Shown here: in pieces, positions 35,337-46,502 of the stretch
How the letters are laid out: every line of letters starts with the position of its first letter
Position numbering within the stretch: the first letter of the stretch is position 1
Assembly: GCA_003184365.1 (NCBI GenBank)
Contig: NKYR01000101.1
Span: 92,417-156,416 of the forward strand
DNA: 64,000 bases
Direction: 5' to 3'
Source: Evernia prunastri
Taxonomy: Eukaryota; Ascomycota; Lecanoromycetes; Lecanorales; Parmeliaceae
Program-made: the position numbers and the translations under genes
Notes under the pieces: model-generated
The model's database searches: none
Told to the model about the DNA's origin: nothing
The model's input: the letters and a program-made list of their open reading frames with translations, nothing else

Positions 35337-38300
35337 ATGGCAGCCAACCCAAAAATAACAGAATTGGAACAAAAGTACATTGAGCTCCTTGAGAAGAAAG
35401 TTGCGAGACTGGAGATCGAGGCAGGCAGCAAATATGGAAAGCCTGCGTCTCCAGTAAGTCAACGCAAACTCGTGGCAGAGTAGCAAGTAATTTTGAACTA
35501 CCACAGTCCAGGAAAAATTCAACATCTTCTACTACCGCGGTAAATGGTGACGTCTCCGAGACTGTTAGTACTTGAAACCACAAATAGATAGATGCTAGAT
35601 TGATATACTACAAGCTAATGTGGTGGCAAGTCTAAGCCCAAAGTGACAACAGCGGAAGGATCGTCCACTGTCGAGCCTAGAATTTCGCAACGCATCCGCT
35701 TTCAGGACAGGAAGTACAACAAAGAAGGATATGCCGAGGAGTCAGATGGTACCCCTACGATTAAAGAGGGTAAAGAAAAGACCGAGACGACAGCGCATGC
35801 TATGACGGTGTTGCGAGCCTACGATAGTAACAACAAGTATGATTACTCTGTGATCTTTATCGATGACAAGAGTCTCCGTGCTTTATTGCTCCATGCTCTA
35901 GCCCATGATCCCTGGACAAGCCTCCGGACGACGACTCTATCTTTCGTCAGCATGTTTGAGTCCATTGTCCACAATTGGTCTTTGTTGAGCGATTTGGCCT
36001 CCAACGACCCAAATAAATCCGTGGTATCCAACCTTCGCAACGAGCTTCAAACCGGAGGTACTTCTCCTGCGAGCAACTCAGGCTGGGTGCTGGCCCCTCT
36101 GGTAGCCGCCGGCAGTCTGGAGAAAGCCGTAGCTGATCTACAAGTACTGTTGGACGAGGTCCGCAGGACTCCGGGATTAGAATCATATTTCAAGGGCGTC
36201 CGTGAAATGCAGGAAAATACAAAAACAGTATCCTTCGAATATATGTGGACGATTTTCCCGCCAGGGGAGTTGGTGTTTTCCACTGCGTTCATGGAGCGTC
36301 CTCAAGCCTTCATTGTCAAATGGTGCTCGAGCAGTTACATGAGGGAGGGAAGCAGTAAAAAGTGGATTCTTGAGTGCTGGACCTATGATTGGAATGGAAC
36401 CCATTTCAATCGGGTTCCAGTTGAGTTCTCCTTCGAAGATTTTAAAGGCACCAAGTCAATCACCTCTCTGACCTGCTATCCTTTAAAGTTTCATCGGGAA
36501 AGCTCAGACGATGCCAATAGCGCCAGCAATACGACCTCCGGAAATTCAATGGAACAAAGGCTAATGAAGCGTGGGAAAAGGTTTCGCGAGCTCTGTTTGA
36601 AGAAGAAGGGTCGGCAGATATACGATTATCAAGGAGATCTTCTTGAAAGAGGTACTGGAGTTCGCAGAATCGTCAGCAGGCACAATGTAAGCTACATGTG
36701 GTACCGGCTCGTTGGCGAATCTAATGTACGAAAGGATGATGACCATGAGTCGAAGTCCTCGAGTAGTTTAGCTTCTCCCCGTCATCGCTCAGAAACAAAG
36801 GCGGTGACAACATCAAGAAAGCAAAGGGTATGTATTCAGCTTGCTCCAGAATAGCTATGCTTCACACCGTTCGCTCCTGACAGGCACGGATAGATCAAGA
36901 GAGAACGTGTCATGGTGGATTTTGACTCTTACATTCAGCACGGTCCATCCTTCACCAATTTTCCTCACATGGGAGACATCGTATTTGTCGATGATGATTA
37001 TGATGAAACATATGACGTCAGCTCTACCAACGATAGATTGAAGGAGAACCAAAAGCTACACTATGACGACGTGACCACCGCCGCTGGCTGGGAGCCGACA
37101 CAGCTGCTCATATGTCCACCTCGAGTTCTAGGGTACCATCTCAGAGGAAAACGATGGGTAGAGCTCGATGTCGATAACGTAAGAGATATCGAGAATCTAA
37201 AGGACAGGACCTCCTTCGACCAATTAGAGCTTAATAGGCAACAGAAAAATTTGATTGAGGCGCTTGTCACATGTCATACGAGTGGCTCGGAGAATAACAA
37301 CCGCGCGATGAACGATTTCTCGCAGGGAAAAGGCAATGGCTTGGTGATACTTTTGCATGGTAGGGACCTTTATAGCTCAACACCAGGGTATACTTGCTGA
37401 CGTTACCAAAGGGCCACCAGTAATACGAAGTTCCATTCTCCTTTGTTCTCTACACCTTCATTAATCCTTGGATACTGACTTGACCTTACTTTTGTGCAGG
37501 GCGTAGGCAAGACCTTGACAGCAGGTGAGTCCTGTCAACTGCTCCCGCACCACCCGAGAACTGTCGACATTTGGCTAATAGTACTAGAGAGTGTCGCCGA
37601 AGCGAGCGGAAAGCCACTACTCGCCGTCAGCGTGTCTGACATTGGCTTGAATCCTACGGAGGTGGAGGGTAACCTTCAGCGGCACTTTGAGCTAGCTGTA
37701 ACTTGGCGTGCTGTCATGCTTTTGTAAGCCGATCACACCTCCGTATCCTCCACTCAGACTTGCTGATCACTCAAAAAGCGACGAAGCAGATGTGTTTCTG
37801 GAGTCTCGATCCAGCAACACAGCCAATCTAGACAGAAATGCATTAGTGTCCAGTGAGACCTCCGAAGCAAACTGTAGTACGACATACCAGCTTCGTCTCC
37901 CTAACATGTGATCATAGTTCTTCTACGTGTCCTCGAATACTACGACGGAATCCTGATCCTGACCACGAATCGAATCCGCACGTTCGACATAGCCGTCCAG
38001 TCGCGCGTAAACTTCGCCATAAGATACAAAGATCTCGATAATAAACAGAAGAAATCCATCTCCAAGAACTTCATTGAGCAACTCACGGACGACAACACGC
38101 GTGACCAGCAAGAACTGTTGGCCTGGCTGGACGACGCAGAAGAACACGACGGCTCTCCCTTCAAAGACCTCAACGGGCGCCAGATCCGAAACGTACTGTT
38201 CTCGGCCGCCTCGATCGCGCGAGGTGATAGTGACAAGAGACTGAAATTGGATCACATCAAGAAGATACTGAAGGAAACGATCAATTTCCAAAATGATATC

Positions 38301-38357
38301 GAGTACATGGTGCAGATGGCGCGGGGGGCCGCGGAGGTTGCCTATTCCAAGAAATGA
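35337..38357 (+). CDS. AAA ATPase with N-terminal DUF7025-type region
   Basis: Nine exons: 35337-35453, 35507-35563, 35637-36827, 36894-37359, 37412-37419, 37500-37524, 37588-37723, 37779-37852 and 37918-38357, joining in phase to 837 residues. An N-terminal coiled-coil segment (ELEQKYIELLEKKVARLE) precedes a DUF7025-like region. A single AAA module follows, with Walker A GPPGVGKT at residues 611-618, Walker B LFDEAD at about 666-671, a sensor stretch ILILTTNRIRTFD and the arginine-finger region AVQSRVNFAIRY. Walker A is assembled from three exons, one of only 8 nt. These fungal ATPases resemble BCS1/26S-type unfoldases, but their substrates are unknown. Intron density rises sharply in the AAA half. 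Confidence 0.85.
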
Positions 38358-38560
38358 GTCGGGGGATCCGGTTTTGTGAAGAGGCTTCAGGAGATCCAAC
38401 ATCTACCTCAACAACCGTGTTGTAATGATCGTTTATAGCGTGTAAGATCACCTATTCTAATAAATGAGTCGGGGAATCCGGTTTTGTGAAGAGGCTTCAG
38501 GAGATTCAACATCTACCTCAACAACCGTGTCGTAATTATCATTTATAGCGTCTAAGATCA
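38341..38560. repeat. 110-bp tandem duplication over the AAA gene stop codon
   Basis: Units at 38341-38450 and 38451-38560 are near-identical. The first contains the last codons and stop of the AAA gene, and the second repeats them downstream. Several of the differences are C/T or G/A transitions. The duplication lies in the 3' UTR and does not alter the protein. Confidence 0.85.
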
Positions 38561-38966
38561 ATCTGCCAGGTCATTGCCTTCCACATCTTCCCGCAGAACA
38601 AGTAGTCTCCCCAGTCTCTCCAATCGACCACGGTGCCTAACAAATTGCGTTTACCACGGGACTTTCAACGTCTCGAGTGTCTCCACGGTGACCATATGGG
38701 CTTACAGGTAACATCTAATTTAGCCGAGCTAAAACACCCACCTCTACACTCGTCCCTCTTCGAAGCTTTCCGAACTGTCGGACTTGTCAGCTTTGACCAG
38801 TCGGTGCAGTCTCAAAGGGAAGGGAAGGTCCCAAGATTTGTGTAGTTGAAGACTCTGTTATATGGCTTGAAGCGCGGAAAAGATGCAAATGTTGTTACTC
38901 GAGGTAAATATCATGATTATATTGATTCCTAGCTGTCAGATCGAAGGAGTGCAACCCAACTACCGC

Positions 38967-40898
38967 TCAAACCGTGCATGACCCCTCGGTCCTAACGAGC
39001 GGTGCTGATCCTGCACCCGGAGCTCCTGTTCTCCACCTCAGCATCGTCAGCGAGTGTTTCTGGAAGGTGAACAACCCCTTCCCATCCCATCTGCTCTCTT
39101 TCGCCACGACCTCTTGATCATTTCCACCCACGTTGGTCACCCACACCCCGCTGCCAGTCACCGTCCAAACGATCACCTCGCCCGCCTTCAACCCCTTGAG
39201 TTCCGTCTTCCAACCCCTATCTTCATGGACGGTCACAACGACAACATTGCACCAACCGTCTTCATCCACGCAGGCGCTGACGTCCAGCCAGGCCACATCC
39301 CTCATGGTCCCTATCCACTTCGGCTCCGTCTCGCCATCGTAGGCGTCACATTTGACCCAGGCGCTCACCCGATCGCCTCTCATGTACTTGGAGAAGAGCC
39401 AAAGCGGCCACCAGATCGTCTGCTTCACCAAGCCCTTCTCGCTCGTCAGGAGCGGGCCGAGCACGTTGACGGCTTGCGCGAGACAGGCCATCCCGAGTTT
39501 GTCACTCTGTCTCACGAACACGTTCAACCAGACGCCCACGGCCAGGGCGTCGCTGAGGGTGTACTTTTCTTCGCCACCCTTCTCGCCCTCCGCGCGCACC
39601 GGGTTCCAGACGTTCCATTCGTCGAAGCAGATCTTGGGCCTCCAGGTTGGATCGCTGATGTCCACTTTGTTGGCGATCAAGGCGGCATCGATAAGCGAGG
39701 AGGTGGTCTCGATGGCTTTCTCGGCGGCGAGGGGAGCGATAGCGTTAGGGACGTGCTTGTGAGAGATGGTGTAGATGTGGATGCTGTGCATGTCTACAAG
39801 TGGAGTTTTGGCGAATGGCGAAAAGTGATCCGCGATGGGCTGTAGGCAGTGGTGGAGGACGTGGGAGTCCCAAAGAGTGCCTGCTAGGCCGTCGGACCCA
39901 CCAAGGATGAGCTTGATGGAGGGGTCGAGGAGTTTGAGGGCTGGTGATCCAATCGTCAGCAAAGATCGAGGCTGGAATGCCTGACGGGGGAAGAAGTTTG
40001 GAACCAAAAACGAGAAGTTGCGTACCTTTGGCCCACGATAAGGCTTGCTGGGCGTACTGCTGCGGAGTCATCTGATTGATTTGCCAATCTGCCCACATTT
40101 CATTTCCTAGTCCCCAGTATTTGACCTAGAGGTCGTTTAGTTCAGTGACAGAACAAACAGAGGTCGAAAGGTTGCCTGAGAAAAGCAAGTGCGTACAGAT
40201 AGTCACGAACTTACATTGTAAGGCTCAGGGTGGCCGTTCTTCCGGCGCAGATTAGCGTAGCGGTGTTTCTTGTGCCGTTACAGTATTCGACCCATGCCAG
40301 AGCTGACAGAAGAATTAGTGTCGGATGCTAATGATGTATGCAGCGGACAAGTACCTTCGTCAAGAGTTCCTGGTCCCAAATTAGCGCTATGCCTAGTTCA
40401 AGAATAACAGTGACATACCTGTGCCGAAATTCAGACAGATGTAAGGCTCGGTACCCATCACCTCGCACCATTTCATGAACTCATCAGTGCCGAACTGATT
40501 GGTCTCTGTAGTGACCCATGCTAACTCAGGCCTTCATGAACATTTAGCTTTTTGCGGCGAAGGAACTGAAGCAGCACAGGAGGAGTGTCTGCTCACCTTG
40601 ACGGTCGATCTTCTTTGGGCCCAATGCCATCCATCCAATGATAGGTCGCACAGAAGTTGCCTCCAGGATACCTTACCACAGGCATCTCCAATTCCTTCAA
40701 CGCCTCACGTACGTCTTTGCGAAAACCACTCTCATCTGAAAGTGGGTTACCGGGATCATAGATGCCTCCGTAAACGCAACGTCCCATATGCTCGGTGAAG
40801 CCACTGTATATTAATCGATCGATCTTCGAGAGACGCTGGGAAGGATCTATGGTTACCGAGGGAGTCTCCTCATCAGACACTCTGGTGAAGGTGGCCAT
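38967..40898 (-). pseudogene. GH51 alpha-L-arabinofuranosidase with a one-base frameshift
   Basis: Six exons on the minus strand: 40898-40597, 40531-40419, 40369-40355 (15 nt), 40302-40215, 40125-40026 and 39940-38967. The protein matches intracellular GH51 enzymes along its length (about 530 residues): VRYPGGNFCATYHW, GTEPYICLNFGTG, KYWGLGNEMW with the acid/base Glu (about residue 182), and CFDEWNVW with the nucleophile Glu (about 314). In the fourth exon the conserved EYCNGTRNT and YANLRRKNGHPEPYN lie in different frames. One base is missing near 40255-40266 and no splice can repair it. The enzyme removes arabinose side chains from arabinan or arabinoxylan. All else is intact, so this is either a very recent null allele or a sequencing error. 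No signal peptide is seen. Confidence 0.85.
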
Positions 40899-42591
40899 GG
40901 TTGGAATAATTGATTTGAGGGTACCGGGTTTTGAGGTTGGGAATCGATCCCTTATTTATGTCTGGATTTGACTCACAGAGTAATAGCAATGGGGAGCATT
41001 TGTTGACGAGTTGCGTTGGCAGATATGTGCTGGGAATGAAGATGTGCGTGAGCTAGATATGCCGGCGACGCTTTGCCACAATAGGGGTGAGAATTGTTAA
41101 CACTTGTATCGCGCATGATATTTCCGGTATCAGGTGAGTCTCGTGCTATTTCCGATGGCCGTGAAGAAAGAGTCTTGGTGGTGGCAAATCCGGAAGTACT
41201 TGTCAGCAAGGAGCTATACATACAATCATTGCGCGCTAATAAGATAGCTCTTCATCCGCTCTCGTCCCTTCCCGAGCCATAGCATAATTTGGTTTTTCCA
41301 AAGCCATAGCAAATTTTCTCGTTGTATGCCCCACCTGCAAGGCATATGAGGCTAAGTGGCTAAGATTATGGTTTCGAGATGTGGAACTCCGCGGGTATAG
41401 TTAGAAACTGCAGAGCAGAGCAGAGCAGAACAGAGCAGCCATGTGCGAGTCAACATGCATGATAGCTTTCTCAAAACAGAGCCTGTGCCCGATTTGTGGA
41501 TATCCTTGTGGGGAGATGTTCGCCTCTAATCAAGGTGTATGCCTTAGCCAAGCAGGTCAAAATCCAGCCAAGGTGGCAAATTCCAAGGGCAGCGGTCTTC
41601 CCGGAACCTCGGGAGCTAGGGAATGCCTACCAGCTGCTGAGCTGGCTGGAATAATCGCCACTCCATCCCACACAACATAACAATGACAGTCAGGAATGAA
41701 TGGATGGGATTAAACCCGCAACGTGGGGGAGGTAATTCAAATAAGAGGATAGCTGAATCGTAAAAGTGTATCATCAGTCCCATCCCAACGGTATCTGGCC
41801 TTCTGGGATCTTTTTTGATGAATCGGTAAGAAATGTGATTCGTGAATAGCATCATTATCAGACGCTGAAGCCGAAAGGACCAATATTAAATCCTTGCCAA
41901 CGTCTTCCGACGCCTGACTGGCTGATTGCAGGTCGAGGTAGCTTGTAGAAATTCCATCCTATTGGCTCTTCCCATTCCGAGTGCGGGGCTCATGATGCGG
42001 GGCAATGCAGGGTTTCCATACTTTCATGCCCCAGCGTCCGCCGAGGTGCATCCGCAAATATATGCATCACCTGCTATCAGACCCTTTACCATCCCCCCTT
42101 CGTTTGCAGCCTCCAAAATCAGACACCTGCAGTAGCATCCCTTTCTCAACCTATTACAGTATGCAAACAATCCGTTGGTGGTCGACGAAGTGGCAAAACA
42201 GGTCCGTACATTTGGATGGTAGCCATTGCCCGACCGCGTACTGGACATACTAGCAAGGCTATTGCTGTACCTGCATCTGAGTCTGAGTATGGCGACTATC
42301 CGATCTTGACTATGATATGCAGGGTCCACGTCTCTCTTCCGAGGAATACCACGGGACCATAAGCTCCGCGGAGATAATATTCAACGCTGAACTGAGCAAG
42401 GTATGGCTCTCATTGACTGGATTTTAAGTCGGTGGGGTTTGAACGCCAAGATTTCTTTTTCTAGCTCCAGTTTAAAGCGGCACGCGGCTTTCACCACGCT
42501 TTCCCCGAAACGGGGCTATCCACCTTAGCCTCCCGTCAATTTATCCACCTGGCATCCAGCGCGTCATTGACTTTTACGCTCTTTGTTTGAT
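40899..42591. other. Intergenic stretch between GH51 and SRPBCC genes
   Basis: Contains a short GCAGA microsatellite at about 41409-41437. No frame with a recognisable domain is present. It should include the promoters of the two flanking genes, which point away from each other. Confidence 0.35.
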
Positions 42592-43227
42592 ATGGGCATA
42601 TCCAATCGCATAAGTCTCAACCGTCATGACATCGCCCTCCCTCAAAACATGGACACCACTGCACGAGTAAAATCAGAGCTCATCGCCCCCATCCCGACTC
42701 CACACTGGGGCGCCCAGACCGGAGCCTCCTTCACCGTCCGTGCAACCACCACCATCAATTCCCTTCCCCAGCCCGTGCTCGACGCCCTCCTTCACACCAC
42801 CACCTGGCCGCAATGGAACAACTTCGTCCCCCGCGCCTCCGTCTCCAACCTCTCCCCGGACGCCCCTGAGCCCGGTCTCCTGCAGCCCGGCACTTTGTTC
42901 ACAGAACACGTCGACATGGCCGGTCGGGGCAGGTCGACCACTGTCAAGATGAAACTGCTCATGACGACGCTCGACGAGATGGATGAGCCGGGGAGGAAAG
43001 GTTTCAGGGTGGTGTGGCTGGGCAAGGGTTATCCGGACTGGGCGTTGAGGTCGGAGAGGGTGCATGAGATTTATGAAGAGGGAGCGGGGGGGACGGTCTA
43101 TGATGTTTATGAGACTTTTAGTGGGCCTTTGGCGTGGGCTGTCAAGTTTTTCGTGGGGGGTACGCTTGTGAAGAGGTTTGGGCAGTGGAATGGTGAGTTG
43201 GGGGCGTTTGTGGAAGGGAGAAAATGA
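42592..43227 (+). CDS. SRPBCC/START-like domain protein
   Basis: A single-exon frame of 211 residues from the ATG at 42592; an in-frame ATG at 42649 (MDTTARVKSE) may be the true start. The fold pattern is that of the polyketide-cyclase/dehydrase-like SRPBCC superfamily. An early beta strand (ASFTVRATTTINSLPQPVLDAL) is followed by WPQWNNFVPRA, then alternating strands (LFTEHVDMAG, TVKMKLLMTTL, FRVVWLGKG), and a C-terminal helix with WAVKFFVGGTLVKRFGQWNGEL. These proteins bind small hydrophobic ligands, and many fungal members are uncharacterised. Nothing nearby suggests a polyketide pathway. The coding strand is C-rich at third positions in the first half. Confidence 0.7.
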   Translation: MGISNRISLNRHDIALPQNMDTTARVKSELIAPIPTPHWGAQTGASFTVRATTTINSLPQPVLDALLHTTTWPQWNNFVPRASVSNLSPDAPEPGLLQPGTLFTEHVDMAGRGRSTTVKMKLLMTTLDEMDEPGRKGFRVVWLGKGYPDWALRSERVHEIYEEGAGGTVYDVYETFSGPLAWAVKFFVGGTLVKRFGQWNGELGAFVEGRK

Positions 43228-43883
43228 GGGGGTTCGTTTACCAGTGCAATTGCGTCTTGGTAAGCGGATACTATCCGAAGAATAGATCGAGGCGCGGCCT
43301 TGAGCCGTGATGAATACGTGGTAAGAGGGTGTAGCAGAAGATTTGCAAGAACAAATCTCAATCCTTGCCGGACGAGGCTCTCTTGCTGTCTACTTGTGCA
43401 CATCTATGTGGAAACCGCCGTGGACGAGTCAACTATATGCATCGAGAATCAATATTGGCTCCATACAAGGAAGGGAAGTTGAGGAAAAGTTTGTCGGAGC
43501 AACGTGCCTAAGCTTCTACTAATGATCTCGCTCTTCATGCCCGACTCTAGCTACACCCTCTGACTTTGAAAAGATTTTCAGGGGTCAAACCATGAGTAAA
43601 GACAGGACGGCCACAGAAGTGTGCCAATTAAGCAGCGCTCGTTGTCGGATCCATCCCGAACCCAACATGGTTGCTGTCTCTCACATAGCCCTCTGCACGC
43701 ATGATCCGTCAACATACACCCTAAGAACAAGACGCACGCATTCTAGGAATTCCAGGACCAACGCAATTAAGTCCGGGTCGTAACCCACGAGAGGCAGCAC
43801 AGTAAAGACAGTATGGCTTTACGCATCAGCCGAACACACACGACAGACCCTCGAGCTCGCCCACCTTCCAGGGTTTCGATCCC

Positions 43884-44876
43884 TCACCGGCGGTGGTCCC
43901 GGCGCCGTCTGCCCGAGTTTGAACTGCTACCGCCATGCCCGCGACTGCTACCAGCTCCACTGTAGCTGGAATTGAAACCGTAGTCCGCGGCGTCGGATCT
44001 CTCCTCCCCAGGCGTAACGGCAAAAGCGGAGTAACGACCTGGCGGCGGGAGCTCGTGTCGACGGCTCCTCGAATGGGGAGTAGTCCCCTCCGTCACTCTA
44101 TTCCCATAGCAGTCCCTTTGGCCGTCATCGGGAGTACTCCTGCGACGCTGTTAACATCTCCGGTAGGAGGTGAGAGCCTTATCACGTACGATCGATATCT
44201 TTCGTGTGTGTTGTATTCGTCCATGGCTCTCGCATGATCACGAAAGCCACTCCTCGCGCTTCTGTAATGACTGTGCGCCTCTGGCAAGCTGTGTTGAGCG
44301 AAGGGGTGATTGTCCTCAAAATCTGTTCGGAGACGGCCGTTTCTGCACAGACATAAATATGAATCTAACAGTTTGGCGAGAGACAACTTACTCCCGGGCC
44401 GCGTCTCCCCAATCCAGTGCAAAGGGGGAGAGATGGGCGTGCTGGGTTGGAAGTAGACCCTTGGTACTATGCTTGTAGTATGTCTTTTCTTCAAGGGGCC
44501 GTTCTCTGATTTCGGCATCGTGACGCCCGTGTGCGGCTGTATAGTCTGCGCTTGCTCTGTTCCTACGTACGGTACTCACATCATAGGCGGCATAAGCTAC
44601 GGCTCTTTCACTACCATCGGGGAAGCTTGGTTGACCCCGGCGATGCCTCCCATTGATCATTCGTTCTTCTGTTCCATAAAGTTGAGCATGATTGTGGTCG
44701 TATTCCTCTTCCGTAGAATCTGGAGGGGGGTGTGTCGAATCGAACCATGCCAGATCTTGGGTGCGATGCGATCGGCGAGGCGCTTCTGCACGGAGTCGGT
44801 CCTCGCGTAGCTCATCGTCACGTTGGCTTTTCCGATCACGGCGACTCGTCACCGAGTTCCAGCCATTATCCGCCAT
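43884..44876 (-). CDS. Disordered charged protein, module copy 1 (unknown)
   Basis: Three exons on the minus strand (44876-44392, 44342-44190, 44139-43884) join in phase to 297 residues. An ATG at 44909 would add 11 residues. The sequence is rich in Arg, Asp, Glu, His, Ser and Tyr with no membrane segment or known domain, and is probably disordered. It is a clear paralogue of 48852-49712: both share RTQDL, an acidic SEDD/EEEY stretch, HAQLYGTEE / HAELYGEEE, SERA, a YRS junction at the second intron, and HSRSRRHELPP / HTRSRRHGLPP near the end. Intron positions and phases match. The adjacent plus-strand gene (46503) is also duplicated, so the two belong to one module. Function unknown. Confidence 0.65.
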
Positions 44877-46502
44877 GATCAGGGAGAGCTCCGAAGAGGT
44901 TTCCAACAAGGTTTGGAGATGGCGAAGGTTTGGTGTGCAATAATGTATGGGAAAAAAGCAACAAGTACGAATGAAATGCTGGTTTTTGGAGCTTTAAATG
45001 TCGACCAAGACCTCTTCGAAGTGTTATAAGGTCAGTATCGTAGTTCAGTCAATTCGTTGCACTCGGTGAAGAGGAGTCGCGAAGTTAGTATAGTTGAATG
45101 AGACACACTAAAAAGTCACGAGGGGTTCTTTGACAAATGGCAGTGGTCGCTTTTAGCGGAGCAATACCAGATATGAAGAAAGACAAACATATCGCTGTCC
45201 AATTGTATCTAATCTCAACATTCATTGGCCCAAATCTCACGGGTTGGAGATGGTCACGTTCACTGGAGTTGTGGGGTTCTGCGCTTCATGTGAACAGGAA
45301 AACGGGTCACTTCAAGATAGCGAACACGGAGGCCAATCACCGCTTGGAGAAAATAAGTGTTGGAAACGCGTCCGAGCGCTACGATAAGTCAATGAAATGT
45401 GTTATCAGGGGTTCCGGGTTTATGGTTGGTTGCGAGAAGATGAACGATCACACGCTGGATCTTCTTTAACCGCGGTAGTGAATCCGTCAAGGCGCAAAGG
45501 TCGGTAGTTGAAGCCGTACCACTGGACTCCAAGTCCCTCAGAATCGAGGAGACATGATTTAAATCGGAGTCAGCCATCAACTGCGACCCTTTACCCACTG
45601 TGACAGAACCAGGACGAGATACAGTCACTTATCAAATTATGATGCTCCTGGTAGAAGTGGTTTGCTTTCTTGAGCTTACAATTATTCATCTCCGAAGTGA
45701 CTTTTGCTTCCTTGGACTACAGATAGCTAGCAAATGGTTCCTTAACAAGAATTCTTGAATCTTCGACATCCAGGTAAATCCCTTGCCTCAAATAGAACGT
45801 AATACCTACTCACATACTGCTATTCATGAATTAAGGCTCAATGTTTGGGCTTCAGGCCTATGTTTAACATGAAGATCAACATAATAAAGTACGCAGTTGT
45901 CATGGTTCCAGCTCACAACACCATGACTCCTCTACCTGGCCGAATCGGGCCTAGCGCGGCTTGGCCCTGCCCACAAATATCGGCCTTCTGCCATCATTAG
46001 ATCTTTATAGCTATTATTCCGTTCATACCGGAATCAATGCATTCAGCTACACCTCCAGTCCCTGACAGCAGTCATCTCTGGGCATCGCCGAGCCTTCGCA
46101 GCTTTAACACTTTGCGGTCCTGGTGTTTCATGGGTAATAACTCCAATTAAATTTAGTAACGGGTGATCTGGAAATGAAGTGATCCAAATCATGAAGGTAC
46201 CTATCACCGTACTGTACCTTTCCTGCAAGCAAGCACGTAAGCGGGTCGATCTTGCCAATGGGAGTTCTTTCCTATTCCGTGACTCTAGCCGTTACCCTAA
46301 CCTTTACAAGTTAGCTTCGCTTGATGCCAAAGGCGCGTGACTCTCATCCACATCAACACTTTATCACTTCACTGCGCAAACACAACACAAGCCTCTTCTC
46401 ACTCACATTGCCACCGAGATCTCCCCTCTATTCTTCATTAACTGGCTTCAAAGCCTTCTCTTCTCTCTGCCGTTCCCTTTGCCAACTTCGTACCCGCTCA
46501 TC
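44877..46502. promoter_or_regulatory. Divergent intergenic region, module copy 1
   Basis: This 1.6-kb interval lies between the disordered-protein gene (-) and the F-box-like gene (+). A CGTGACTCT sequence at about 46337 recurs at a similar distance upstream of the second F-box-like gene (about 50459). No other gene is recognisable here. Confidence 0.4.

Noticed and set aside
39054..39845. Long plus-strand open frame of 263 codons
   Set aside because: It is antisense to the last exon of the GH51 gene, whose minus-strand translation carries the conserved enzyme sequence.
41700..41720. tRNA B-box-like sequence
   Set aside because: There is no matching A box or cloverleaf at the right distance.
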